This document shows, piece by piece, positions 25,919 to 34,692 of a stretch of 64,000 nt of DNA (positions within the stretch are counted from its first letter, which is position 1; each line of letters begins with the position of its first letter). Under the pieces are notes generated by a model. The model saw only the letters and a program-made list of their open reading frames with translations, did no database searches and was not told the DNA's origin. The stretch covers positions 1 through 64,000 of the forward strand of contig JBAYIO010000011.1 of NCBI GenBank assembly GCA_041665605.1, read 5' to 3'. The stretch is from CAIPAT01 sp041665605 (GTDB lineage: Bacteria > Verrucomicrobiota > Lentisphaeria > Victivallales > Victivallaceae). Position numbers and translations under genes: made by a program.

Positions 25919-28348
25919 ATGTTTGTGAGTATCCATAAAATTTTGTTCTGTTTGGGAGTGGCGGTGCTGTTTTCCGGGTGTACTTCCGCCCACTCGCCGG
26001 GTACTGATCCACAACCGGTGTCGCCGGTTGAGAATAAGGGGACAAAGGCTGCCGCAACAAAACCTGCGGCACAGCAATCCTCTGAAAAAACTCAAACCGC
26101 AGCGGCGAATAATGCGAAAACGACAGTCCACGCTGAGGCTGATAACAAGCCTGCGGCGGCTTCAACCGGCAAGACAGAAATTTCCGCGGCAAATCCACCT
26201 CTGGATTTGTCCGAAAAACTGACAGGGCAGGACTCCGTCGAAGGGTTCAACCGCACGATGTACAGTGTGAACCACTTTTTCATCCGCTGGGTTTTCCGTC
26301 CGATCGGTTCAGTTTATGGTTCAATCATCCCCCGTCCTGGGATTGACGCGATCAACCGCTTTACTGATAATCTTGGATTCCCGGTGCGCATGTTCAGTTG
26401 TTTCTGTGAAGCTAAATTCGGCGGCGGCGGGATTGAATTTTTGCGGTTCCTCTCCAACACGACCCTCGGTGTGGCAGGATTCTTTGAAGTTGCGGACCCG
26501 TGGTTCGGATTGCGGCGTCAGGACGATGACTTCGGCAAAGCGTTCTATTGCTGGGGCATCGGGAGCGGATGTTATTTATTCCTGCCCGGCGCCGGTCCGG
26601 CAAATGTCCGCGATGGCGTCGGCAAAATTTTCGACTATGCGTTCGACCCCAAGTCGTATATTTATTTCGGCCAGACTTTCACCTATTTGAACCTAGGAAC
26701 CAGGCAATATGCTGATTATGAGCGCATGTCGCTGGCCAATTGCGACCCGTATCAACTGTTTAAAGATTTAGGCGGCATCAAACGGGAATTGACATTGACA
26801 GACTGGAGTCCGGTTTCCAGGCAGGGGCCAAGGGCTGAAACTGCCCCCATGCAGACGGAAACAAAAGACGCGGTTCCTGCCGCTTCCCCAACGCAACAAA
26901 CGCAGGTCAAGCCGGAAGCTTCTCCGCTGCCGGCTGAATTCGGCGATGATATCATCAGGCTGAACAATTATGACTCGCAGGGAGCCGCAATCGATACACT
27001 CAGAATGGTAATGTTCAATATGCAGAAGGACGAAGTTTCATTATGGGTTGACCTGTCATGGTGGAACAGCGACTTCCCGAATCAGGGTTCAGTCCGTTCT
27101 GTAAAGATGTATGCCGACAAACCGGCAATGGATTATAAAGTATGGTATCAGGATAAAAAAGATGCTCCGCTGGCAATTGTCATCCCGGGCTTAGGCGGCC
27201 ATTGCACCAGCACTACCGCCGGCGCGATGGCGGAAGTGCTGTTTAACCGCGGTTATTCAGTAGTGGCCATGAGCAGCGGCCTGAACTGGGAGTTCATGGA
27301 ATCAGCCTCCTCTGTACTGGTGCCGGGCTATACCCCGGTTGATGCCGCTGACGTCCGGGACGCCGCCTGCAAAATACTGGAAGACCTGACGGTAAATAAA
27401 GGATTGAAACCGGAGCGAAAAGTGATGGTCGGGCTGTCTATGGGGGCGCTGCACACCCTATTTATTGCTCAAATGGAAATGTCCGGAGACAAGCTGGGCA
27501 TGGATCGTTATGTGGCCATTAATCCGCCGGTTAACTTGAAATACGGCTTAAACGAGCTTGACAAATATTATGATACTATGCACCAATGGGGCAATGACCA
27601 GCAACAGTTTGAGCAAATGATGAATGCGGCCGGCAAGTTTATGATGCTGATCAAGCGTAAATATCCGTGGGAAGATTATACCGACAGCGTTTCTCCTGGC
27701 AACACCACGGTCAAAGACAAAAATGCCCCCCCTGCTGAAAATCTCTATCGGATCAGCTTGAATGAGAATGAAGCCAGGGTATTGGTCGGATACAGCTTCA
27801 AACGGACTCTTGATGAGATAATTGTTTCGATTCATCACCGCCAGAATCTGGGTGTCCTGACAACACCTTACAGTTGGGGCAACCGGACGGCACTGTACCA
27901 TGAACTGGTTGACTATTCATTCAACAGGTATTTGAATACATTCGCGGTAAAATACTATTCTGAAAAGTGGCAGCGCCAGGTCACGCCGGACGAGTTGAAC
28001 CGTCAATCCAGCCTGACTGCAATCGGACCGCAACTTGCAGATAACTCAAAAGTCAGGGTGATTCATTCCCTGAATGACTTCCTGGAAAGCGACGCCGACC
28101 GGACATGGCTGAGAAATACCTTTGCCGACAGAATTGTATTTTTTGAATACGGCGGACACCTTGGCAATCTGTATCTGAAGAAACTGCATGATGTTATGTT
28201 AAGCATGCTGGATAACAAATTGCCGCCTGGCGTGTATTTATCTCCTGCCGAACTGCCGGGGTTTATTCCGGAAATAAAACAGGATGAACCGGTCAATACA
28301 ACGCTTTTTAATATATTTGGCGATACAAATTCTGCCGCAAATTTATAA
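25919..28348 (+). CDS. MlaA-family lipoprotein fused to an alpha/beta hydrolase
   Basis: The product has 809 residues. A lipoprotein signal ends at Cys21 (LFSGC), followed by a low-complexity Ala/Lys/Thr linker. Residues about 100-290 match MlaA/VacJ: VEGFNRTMYSVNHF, INRFTDNLGFPVRMF, RFLSNTTLGVAGFFEVADPW, DDFGKAFYCWGIGSGCYLFLPG. Residues about 410-790 form an alpha/beta hydrolase with oxyanion-type VIPGLGGH, nucleophile Ser507 in GLSMGA, probable Asp720 and His747 (GGH). MlaA removes phospholipids from the outer leaflet; a fused esterase suggests a lipid-cleaving step. A GTG at 25925 has better spacing from AAGGA than the ATG. The mlaFED genes lie 0.8 kb downstream on the other strand. Confidence 0.85.
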   Translation: MFVSIHKILFCLGVAVLFSGCTSAHSPGTDPQPVSPVENKGTKAAATKPAAQQSSEKTQTAAANNAKTTVHAEADNKPAAASTGKTEISAANPPLDLSEKLTGQDSVEGFNRTMYSVNHFFIRWVFRPIGSVYGSIIPRPGIDAINRFTDNLGFPVRMFSCFCEAKFGGGGIEFLRFLSNTTLGVAGFFEVADPWFGLRRQDDDFGKAFYCWGIGSGCYLFLPGAGPANVRDGVGKIFDYAFDPKSYIYFGQTFTYLNLGTRQYADYERMSLANCDPYQLFKDLGGIKRELTLTDWSPVSRQGPRAETAPMQTETKDAVPAASPTQQTQVKPEASPLPAEFGDDIIRLNNYDSQGAAIDTLRMVMFNMQKDEVSLWVDLSWWNSDFPNQGSVRSVKMYADKPAMDYKVWYQDKKDAPLAIVIPGLGGHCTSTTAGAMAEVLFNRGYSVVAMSSGLNWEFMESASSVLVPGYTPVDAADVRDAACKILEDLTVNKGLKPERKVMVGLSMGALHTLFIAQMEMSGDKLGMDRYVAINPPVNLKYGLNELDKYYDTMHQWGNDQQQFEQMMNAAGKFMMLIKRKYPWEDYTDSVSPGNTTVKDKNAPPAENLYRISLNENEARVLVGYSFKRTLDEIIVSIHHRQNLGVLTTPYSWGNRTALYHELVDYSFNRYLNTFAVKYYSEKWQRQVTPDELNRQSSLTAIGPQLADNSKVRVIHSLNDFLESDADRTWLRNTFADRIVFFEYGGHLGNLYLKKLHDVMLSMLDNKLPPGVYLSPAELPGFIPEIKQDEPVNTTLFNIFGDTNSAANL

Positions 28349-28706
28349 TAATTGACTGAATTTAGCATAATATTTGCCGTGAAACGCAGAAAAACGTAAA
28401 TATTTTTGAAAAAAATTAGTTCAGCCATTGAATTTGACATTTTTTTTTGCTATGCTAATCTTATTCAACATTTTTTGTAAATGATTGATAATAACTTCAA
28501 AAGTATAGGAGTTATGACAGAACTGCAGGATGATTTACGGCCGTCACAGCGTTGTGTTGTCCCCATGACTGCCTGTTGAATTTATCGCAGTTGAGGTAAA
28601 AATCAGGAAACGTTAAAGTAAGGATTGACAGAAGTCTACTAACAGGGGACAGTAAAAAACGTTTTAAACAGAACTAGAGTCACAAGTAGTGAGGGGTTAA
28701 GAAAAA
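28349..28706 (+). promoter_or_regulatory. Promoter and long leader of the RRM protein gene
   Basis: A consensus -35 TTGACA (28434-28439), a 16-base spacer and TAATCT (28456-28461) place the transcription start near 28468. This leaves a leader of about 238 bases before the ATG. Long leaders of this kind are common for cold-induced RNA-binding protein genes. I could not derive a convincing fold by eye. No open frame of note is present. Confidence 0.55.
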
Positions 28707-29096
28707 ATGAATATCTATGTCGGGAATCTGCCTTATACATTGAGTGAAGGCGAATTGGAAGAAGCGTTTGGCGCTTTCGGTCAGGTAACTTCAGCAAGAA
28801 TCATCAACGACAAATTCACAGGAAGATCCAAGGGCTTCGGTTTTGTCGAAATGGCACAGGATGCTGAAGCAAGGGCAGCTATCGAAAAACTCAACAACAC
28901 CGAATTCGGCGGGCGCACCATTGTTGCAAACGAAGCCCGTCCCCGCGAAGAAAAAGCTCCCGGCGACCGTCCGTTCAGAGGCGGCGGTGACAGAGGCGGC
29001 GACCGTCCGTTCAGAGGCGGCGGCGACAGAGGCGGTGACAGAGGCGGACGCAGAGATGACAGAGGCGGACGCGACAGAGGCGACAGCCGCTGGTAA
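28707..29096 (+). CDS. Glycine-rich RRM RNA-binding protein
   Basis: The product has 129 residues. One RNA recognition motif (1-80) has RNP2 IYVGNL (3-8) and RNP1 KGFGFVEM (42-49), so the aromatic RNA-stacking residues are intact. The tail is Gly/Arg/Asp-rich, with two exact 12-residue units GDRPFRGGGDRG and further RGG-like elements. This is the bacterial Rbp type known from cyanobacteria and others, often cold-regulated and acting as an RNA chaperone. It is monocistronic, with its own promoter, long leader and terminator. Confidence 0.92.
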   Translation: MNIYVGNLPYTLSEGELEEAFGAFGQVTSARIINDKFTGRSKGFGFVEMAQDAEARAAIEKLNNTEFGGRTIVANEARPREEKAPGDRPFRGGGDRGGDRPFRGGGDRGGDRGGRRDDRGGRDRGDSRW

Positions 29097-29126
29097 TTCC
29101 GGCTTACTGATAAGTTATTACAAAGC

Positions 29127-29153
29127 TGCACTCCCGGAGTGCGACTTTTTTTA
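29127..29153 (+). terminator. Terminator of the RRM protein gene
   Basis: Stem GCACTC/GAGTGC (29128-29133 with 29137-29142) with a three-base CCG loop, followed by GAC and seven T. It lies 31 bases after the stop codon and just before the convergent mlaD end. Confidence 0.75.
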
Positions 29154-29169
29154 TACAACCGCGGATTTT

Positions 29170-30180
29170 TTACGGCTTGACTACGGGCTGCCCCTGTTTG
29201 CCGCTGATCAGCGAACTGGGATTCTGCTCCAGATACAGCGCAAGCATTTTGAAGGCATTGAGCGTATCTTCCAGCCGTTTTGACGCTGTCAGCAAATCAT
29301 TGCGCAGCACGGTGAATTTATATTCTGAAGAGTTCATGAAATTCCTGGCGGTCCCCGTGGTTTGCGGAATATCGGATTTCTGAACTTCGGTCTTCATGAA
29401 ATCGGCCAGGCTGCCGATCCGGTCAAGCGTCTGGTTCAGATTTTTTACCGTATCATTCATCTTGCTCTCGGTAATCGACTTATTGATTTTCTCGACAATG
29501 CTTTTCAATTCCGCGGCGGTAACCTTGATGTCTTTCAGGCTTGACTTGAGGTCTTCATCATTAAGCATCCGGTTAGTTGATGCCAGGACTTTATTCAGAT
29601 CACTTAATGTCTGGTCATAATTCAGGTTGGCCAGTTTGTTCACCGCTTTTTCGATATTCTCAATGATGGACGCGATTTCAACCATCGGAATGGATGGCAC
29701 ATACAGCATATCTTCCCCGAACGGATGATACTCTGTGCCGCTGGCGGCAGGAAATTGTTGCGGATCATAAAATTTCAGTTCAATATATAAACTGCCGGTA
29801 ATCCCTTCCAGAGCAAGCCGTCCGCGCAACCCCCCTTTGATGTAGCTTGCAAAATCCTCAGTCAATTTTTTTCTGTATTCTCCAGGTGAGAGGTTCTTGT
29901 AAACGGGGTCCATTCTCTTCATCGGAAATTCCATATAAATGTAAATATCTTTCTGCTTGAATCCGATGGAGACATCTGTGACTTTGCCGATGGTTACCCC
30001 GCTGTATTTGACCTTCGCCCCGGGTTCCAGTCCCTGCACCGACTGGTTTACCACCGTATAAGCTTTGTACTTCGGCGCGAAATATTCCAGTGCGCCGAGC
30101 AGCAGCAGGGAAATCACAATCAGCAGCAATCCGATGGCCACGAAAATCCCGACCTTGTACTTATTGGCGATATTGCTCAT
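29170..30180 (-). CDS. MlaD-family MCE-domain lipid transport protein
   Basis: The product has 336 residues. One N-terminal membrane helix (about 10-32) anchors a periplasmic MCE domain (about 38-150) with the family sequence GLEPGAKVKYSGVTIGKVTDVSI. A helical tail (about 190-320) may form the hexamer channel. It binds phospholipid between the inner-membrane MlaFE complex and outer-membrane partners. It lies six bases after mlaF with an AGAGGAT ribosome site and is the last gene of the operon. Confidence 0.88.
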   Translation of the reverse strand: MSNIANKYKVGIFVAIGLLLIVISLLLLGALEYFAPKYKAYTVVNQSVQGLEPGAKVKYSGVTIGKVTDVSIGFKQKDIYIYMEFPMKRMDPVYKNLSPGEYRKKLTEDFASYIKGGLRGRLALEGITGSLYIELKFYDPQQFPAASGTEYHPFGEDMLYVPSIPMVEIASIIENIEKAVNKLANLNYDQTLSDLNKVLASTNRMLNDEDLKSSLKDIKVTAAELKSIVEKINKSITESKMNDTVKNLNQTLDRIGSLADFMKTEVQKSDIPQTTGTARNFMNSSEYKFTVLRNDLLTASKRLEDTLNAFKMLALYLEQNPSSLISGKQGQPVVKP

Positions 30181-30186
30181 AGTATT

Positions 30187-30951
30187 TTATCCTCTCATTG
30201 ATAAGCGGTTTAAAAAATCTCTAACCCATTTATTGGTGCTGTGATCGCGCAGATAGCGCGGATCGCCTTCCTCCACAATTCCTTTAATTTCCTTATCCAG
30301 GATGATCACCCGGTCCGCCACGCTGTAAATACTGTCCAGTTCATGCGTGACAATCACCATCGTGGTTTTCATGGTTTTGCGCAGCTCCAGAATCAGCTTG
30401 TCCAGTTCCGCCGACGAAATCGGGTCCAGCCCGGCGGAAGGTTCATCGAAGAACAGAATTTCCGGGTCCAGCGCCATGGCTCTGGCCAGCCCCGCCCGCT
30501 TTTTCATCCCGCCGCTGATCTCGGATGGCATGAAATCAGCGAATGCCTCCAGCCCGACCAAGCTCAGTTTATACTTGGCCACCGCCGAAATCATTTCCGG
30601 GGAATAATCGGTAAACTCCTTCAGCGGCAGTGAAATATTCTCCTCCAGGGTCAGCGAACTGAATAACGCGCCGGACTGGTACAGCACCCCGAATTCAAGG
30701 GTCAACTGATCCCGCTCCTCTTCGGTTGCGTCAACGATGCTGCGGCCTTTAATCCGGATATCGCCTTTCAGCGGCTTGCTCAAACCGATCATGTGTTTCA
30801 ACGTTGAACTCTTGCCGCAGCCGGAGCCGCCGAGGATAACAAAGATTTCTTCTCTGCGGACTGAAAAATTCAGATCCTTCAGAATGACATAATCTTCATA
30901 GCCGACGGTCAGGCCGGTTACTTCAATCACGTTTTCATTGGCAACAGTCAT
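30187..30951 (-). CDS. MlaF-type ABC transporter ATP-binding protein
   Basis: The product has 254 residues. Walker A GGSGCGKSS (41-49), Q-loop around LYQSGALF, signature SGGMKKRAGLARAMA near 146-160, Walker B EILFFDEPSAGLDP near 164-177 and switch His in VTHEL are all present. The KKRAGLARA signature is characteristic of the MlaF group. It couples ATP hydrolysis to phospholipid movement with the MlaE permease encoded one base upstream (stop TAA and ATG separated by a single base). Confidence 0.92.
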   Translation of the reverse strand: MTVANENVIEVTGLTVGYEDYVILKDLNFSVRREEIFVILGGSGCGKSSTLKHMIGLSKPLKGDIRIKGRSIVDATEEERDQLTLEFGVLYQSGALFSSLTLEENISLPLKEFTDYSPEMISAVAKYKLSLVGLEAFADFMPSEISGGMKKRAGLARAMALDPEILFFDEPSAGLDPISSAELDKLILELRKTMKTTMVIVTHELDSIYSVADRVIILDKEIKGIVEEGDPRYLRDHSTNKWVRDFLNRLSMRG

Positions 30952-30952
30952 T

Positions 30953-32092
30953 TTAATATGGCATCCCCGTTATATAAAGTACAAGTAAAGGATAAATGAA
31001 CGTGACAAGCGCATCCGCAATCACAATCAGGAATATGCCGCTTACCACCGACGAGGTCGTCGCCCGGCCGACCCCTTTGGCGTCGTTCTGCGCCTCCATG
31101 CCGCGCAGACAGCCGACGCTGGCGATCAACACCGCAAAAATGATACTCTTCAGCAGACTTTCAAACACATTGGCCGGCTCTATCGCCTGCAAGGTGCGTC
31201 CGTAGAACGCGGAAAATGTGATATCACTGGCCAGAATCGACACCACGGTTCCGCCGATGATGCCGATGATGTCGCCGATAATCGTCAGCAGCGGCATGGC
31301 GATCAGCAGCGCTATTATTTTCGGCATCACCAGAATCCGTTCCGGTTTTATTCCCATCGTAGTCAATGCGTCAATCTCTTCGGACACTTTCATGGTGCCG
31401 ATTTCCGCGGCAAATGCCGAACCGGCGCGGCCGGTACAGATCATGGCAACCATCAGCGGACCGAGTTCGCGGACAATCCCCAGCCCGACCAGGTCGGCCA
31501 CATAGATATCAATGCCGAACCGCTTCATCTGAGTTATACCCTGAAACCCCAGGATCATGCCCATCAGGAAGCAGATCAGGGAGACGATCGGCACCGCGTC
31601 AACCCCGGTCTTGTCTATATAATAAAGTGTTTCCTGCACCGGTATCTTGCGCGGATTTTTAATCATTTTGTAAATAACAATCATAATACTGCCGGAGAAA
31701 CCGACAATGCTTTTAATGTCGCTGCAGAATTTATAGGCTGCGCTGCCCAGCGTAATAAAGATTGAAGCCGGAACTTTGCTTTTCGCGCCGATGTCTGTAT
31801 ATACTCCGTCTTTGCCGATACCGGATTTTTCCAGCGCTGCCTGCATTTCGTCACTTAGATTGAGCAGGCCGACCGAGAAGCTCTTCTCCGCGGAAAGCGT
31901 TACCACACTTTTCAGCAATACGGCTATTCCCGGATCGGATGCCGCCAGGCCGTCCAAATCCAATTCCACCCGCACGGTGTCTTTCAACTGTGCCTTAAGA
32001 TCATTGAAAACCCGGCTGACCCCGCCGATTTCCATGCCGGGAATTAATCCGGAGATTTTTATGATCTGGTTGTTCTTATCGATTTTTATCAT
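30953..32092 (-). CDS. MlaE-family permease with N-terminal STAS domain
   Basis: The product has 379 residues from the ATG at 32092; a TTG three codons upstream is possible. The first 95 residues are a STAS-like domain (VRVELDLDGLAASDPGIAVLL, then NLSDEMQAALEKSGI). In E. coli the equivalent STAS protein, MlaB, is separate. The remainder is the MlaE permease with GFQGITQMKRFGIDIYVADLVGLGIVRELGPLM and FAAEIGTMKVSEEIDAL, plus about five membrane helices. It is the inner-membrane component for phospholipid trafficking. The fusion of MlaB and MlaE functions is known in other phyla. Confidence 0.9.
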   Translation of the reverse strand: MIKIDKNNQIIKISGLIPGMEIGGVSRVFNDLKAQLKDTVRVELDLDGLAASDPGIAVLLKSVVTLSAEKSFSVGLLNLSDEMQAALEKSGIGKDGVYTDIGAKSKVPASIFITLGSAAYKFCSDIKSIVGFSGSIMIVIYKMIKNPRKIPVQETLYYIDKTGVDAVPIVSLICFLMGMILGFQGITQMKRFGIDIYVADLVGLGIVRELGPLMVAMICTGRAGSAFAAEIGTMKVSEEIDALTTMGIKPERILVMPKIIALLIAMPLLTIIGDIIGIIGGTVVSILASDITFSAFYGRTLQAIEPANVFESLLKSIIFAVLIASVGCLRGMEAQNDAKGVGRATTSSVVSGIFLIVIADALVTFIYPLLVLYITGMPY

Positions 32093-32115
32093 TGAAGGCA
32101 ATTGCTTTCAGTGGT

Positions 32116-32670
32116 TTATCTGGCAGCGGTTAATCTGCCGCGGATGGCTTCGGCTATCTCAATTGTTCCTTTGGATGCCGCACCCGCAAAAGCGCCGGCG
32201 GTATCCTGCTCAATCTTTACGTTCCGGGTAAATACTTCGCGCCAGACAATCCGCTGCGACGGATATTCCCGGCAGATGACGGAAATGGTAACTGTCACCG
32301 TGTGATCCGGCAGATTGCAGCGGAATGTAATGATGTCACCCTCGAGCGTCAATTCCGGCGATCCGCCCTGCTCCCTGTTTCCGCTGAAATAAGTTGCCAG
32401 CAAAGCCCGCACCATTTCGTCCGGCGGAGCCGCCCAGCGGTTGAACTCATCAAATTTCACCTGGTGTTCATTAACCTTGAAAACCATCCGGGTTCCATAA
32501 GCGCTTCCCGCCTGAAACGGCAATATCATGATTTTCGGTACTGCTCCGGCTTGAGTTATCGCCGGCGACGGCTGAATGTCAAAATAGCTGACCGCCGTAC
32601 CGTCAGGTTTGGGGAAAATACTGCATCCGGCAAGAAAAACCGTCAATAGTCCGAATATGAATCTGCTCAT
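32116..32670 (-). CDS. ABC-type transport auxiliary lipoprotein (PqiC-like)
   Basis: The product has 184 residues. A signal peptide with lipobox FLAGC (Cys16) is followed by YFDIQPSP, an IMILPF strand and FDEFNRWAAPPDEMVRALL, the pattern of the ABC_trans_aux/DUF330 family. Members sit on the inner face of the outer membrane and help MCE transport systems. It is the first gene of the mlaE-mlaF-mlaD operon, ending 14-23 bases before the permease start. Confidence 0.8.
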   Translation of the reverse strand: MSRFIFGLLTVFLAGCSIFPKPDGTAVSYFDIQPSPAITQAGAVPKIMILPFQAGSAYGTRMVFKVNEHQVKFDEFNRWAAPPDEMVRALLATYFSGNREQGGSPELTLEGDIITFRCNLPDHTVTVTISVICREYPSQRIVWREVFTRNVKIEQDTAGAFAGAASKGTIEIAEAIRGRLTAAR

Positions 32671-32794
32671 GGCAATGTCTCCTTAATTTTCTGATAATTA
32701 AAACTACCTTTATTTTTTTCTTTGTAAAGCAGTATTCCACCGATTTTAAAATTTATTTCAGATTGACGGACCGCACACCGTACAACGCGGCCCG

Positions 32795-33395
32795 TAGTTT
32801 ATTTTGGACACCCGGACTCGTTTGGAACATCTACCCGGCAGAGACGGACGATACTGCATAAACCACAATTTGGACAATTTGGACATGACCTGTGCAAAAC
32901 CATTTTGACAATGATACCGGCAACTGGTTAAGTTTTTTATTAACAAATTACATTTTTGGCATTTTGGACAGATTGGACAGCAGTTGAAGACAAAGCCATC
33001 GGATATTGTCCAACATTCCGGAGCTTTTAGAGCCCGCCCGAGCACAACACTTTTCAGAATATGGCCACATTTCAAACTCCGTATCCAGCAGATGGTTAAG
33101 GTTTTCTTTAACAAATGACAAAAATGGAATTTTGTCCATTTCCGAGAGTTTGGAGACCTGTTGAGCACAACGCTTTTAAAATTTTCAAACAACACCGGAA
33201 ACATATTGGATATGCCCGGTTCATCAAAGACGGACAGCAGCCAAGCCACATTCCGAGAGTTTGGAGACCTGTTGAGCACAACGCGTTTAAAAAATCTTTC
33301 CGATACTCGTCCGATCCGGACAGCACTACAAGCAACCCGCATTCCGGAGACTATAGATAGTTGTTGTGCATAATGCTTTCCGGTTTTGACATCTG
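32795..33395. repeat. Cluster of degenerate direct repeats in a 1-kb gene-free stretch
   Basis: The stretch 32671-33706 holds no credible gene. Two 42-base copies starting TTCCGAGAGTTTGGAGACC (33140-33181 and 33251-33292) differ at one base. Two more divergent copies start at 33016 and 33342. Spacing of starts is 124, 111 and 91 bases. Each core contains a small palindrome, GTTG-TGCT-CAAC when read on the minus strand. A second pair of repeats starts GGTTAAG at 32926 and 33094, followed by (A)TTAACAAA. Nine-base TTTGGACAx words recur at 32803, 32869, 32878 and 32963. Long open frames on the minus strand across it only reflect the repeats. Confidence 0.75.
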
Positions 33396-33648
33396 CAAGA
33401 ATCTGCATCAATCTACGGATATTACTTTTTATTACCATAAATAGTTAAGTTCAACCTTTATTAATTTCATTTGCTGTCGTTCCCATAAAATATGCGTGTC
33501 TTTACATATATAGGAGATTTGTCAACAGGAAGTATAAAATCAGGCTCAATTCAAAGAGAAAATTCAATAGTTTTTTTTACCACGGAATAAGCGGGTTAAT
33601 GCGGGAAAAATACGGAATGCGGGGAGCGCCGGAGGCACAGAATATTAA

Positions 33649-33703
33649 CTGCTTAAAAATCCATGGAATAAATGTCAGCTCCGGCTGAATGACATTTAAG
33701 CAG
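33649..33703. other. Nested inverted repeat beside the nuclease gene end
   Basis: Outer arms CTGCTTAAA/TTTAAGCAG (33649-33657 with 33695-33703) and inner arms AAATGTCA/TGACATTT (33670-33677 with 33690-33697) compete for the same bases. The structure lies four bases beyond the stop codon of the 33707-34570 gene. It lacks a U-run, so it may be a transcript-end stabiliser rather than an intrinsic terminator. A nearby motif near 33580-33650 (ACCACGGAAT) is a common intergenic word in this bacterial group. Confidence 0.4.
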
Positions 33704-33706
33704 TCT

Positions 33707-34570
33707 TCAGTTTGCTATGACAATGGTTACTGGAAAATGGCTTGATACGTTCTGCTCAAATTCCTTAAAATTCCCATTGGCAGTTTCCTGTTTTGAATCT
33801 GCAATGATCTCCCTGGTGACATTTTTAGTCTTTTCGAAGACAGCCTTGTTCAGAAAAAACCTGTCGAATTTCTGGCTTAACAAGTTTTCATAAATTGCCG
33901 TGTTCTCATCACATTTTGCCTCTATGAAATCAACTCCTTTAAGCGGTGCAGTCGGGTCTTCTTCCTTATATATATTTGTATCTCCGCAAATAATCATATT
34001 TTCAGCATGGCTGTTTGCTTTAATCCAATTCGCCAGTTGCTCAAACTGCATCTGCCTGATCTCTTTGCCGTCAGGCAGCTCCTTGAGTTGGATATTCATA
34101 ACATCAAGGATGAAGTCGGGATTATCCACCGCTTGAAATGTTCCCAATAAAGGCTTTTTCATCTTTCCCCTGAAAATTGTTCCCGGAGTAATGCATTTCA
34201 CCTGGGTAAGCGTCCATTGGGTACTGTCATATAAGAACCCCAGGCGTTGAGATTTATTCTTAGTATCAATGTAGTAAGTCCAGCCTTTACTGCTTTTTTT
34301 CAACTCCGCAACGATAAGATCAAGGTACTGGCATTTTACGACTCCCTTTTCAGAGAGTGACGGCGCGATTTCCTGAATTGCAAAAAGCGCCGCCTTGGAA
34401 TCCAGAATTTGTGATACATAACGATTGAGGTTAACCGTATCATCCAGCGTATCCTCATTGCCGCCAAGCCATTGCATATTCCAGGTGCCGATGGTGTATA
34501 ACTTCGCGTCCGCCAGAAGTGATAATGTGCTGAATAAACAAAGTCCAATAATCAAAAATATGCGTTTCAT
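33707..34570 (-). CDS. Secreted endonuclease/exonuclease/phosphatase-family protein
   Basis: The product has 287 residues from the ATG at 34570, which has GAGGGG upstream. The longer frame to 34627 overlaps the promoter. The signal peptide is about 1-20 (ends LLA). EEP-fold catalytic motifs are IGTWNMQWL (Asn), FAIQEI (Glu), IICGDTNIY (Asp-x-Asn) and SSHFPV (Asp position Ser, His). The usual S-D-H-x-P appears as S-S-H-F-P, so one general acid Asp is replaced by Ser. It may be an extracellular DNase or a phosphodiesterase; activity is uncertain given that change. Confidence 0.78.
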   Translation of the reverse strand: MKRIFLIIGLCLFSTLSLLADAKLYTIGTWNMQWLGGNEDTLDDTVNLNRYVSQILDSKAALFAIQEIAPSLSEKGVVKCQYLDLIVAELKKSSKGWTYYIDTKNKSQRLGFLYDSTQWTLTQVKCITPGTIFRGKMKKPLLGTFQAVDNPDFILDVMNIQLKELPDGKEIRQMQFEQLANWIKANSHAENMIICGDTNIYKEEDPTAPLKGVDFIEAKCDENTAIYENLLSQKFDRFFLNKAVFEKTKNVTREIIADSKQETANGNFKEFEQNVSSHFPVTIVIAN

Positions 34571-34599
34571 AATTCCCCTCCCGTTTGAGCAGTTTATAT

Positions 34600-34627
34600 A
34601 AAATAGAGGCAAACATTCTATTTTCAA
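34600..34627 (-). promoter_or_regulatory. Promoter of the secreted nuclease-like gene
   Basis: Minus strand TTGAAA (34627-34622), a 16-base spacer and TATTTT (34605-34600). The transcription start would be near 34593, which supports the ATG at 34570. Confidence 0.5.
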
Positions 34628-34692
34628 GTTCTTTTATATCACCATGAATCGTTAACCGCAGTATGTTTTTTGCTGTTTTTTATTTATCACTA

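Noticed and set aside
33016..33380. CRISPR array
   Set aside because: Only four copies, two heavily eroded, spacers of about 50-90 bases, spacing steadily shrinking, and no cas genes in the window.
33016..33380. Integron attC array
   Set aside because: The cores read GTTGTGC rather than GTTRRRY, units are too short for cassettes, and no integrase is present.
32758..33438. Open frames of 226 and 75 codons on the minus strand
   Set aside because: They run through the direct-repeat cluster, owe their repeated peptides (VVLNRSPNSR) to it, match no family and have no ribosome site.
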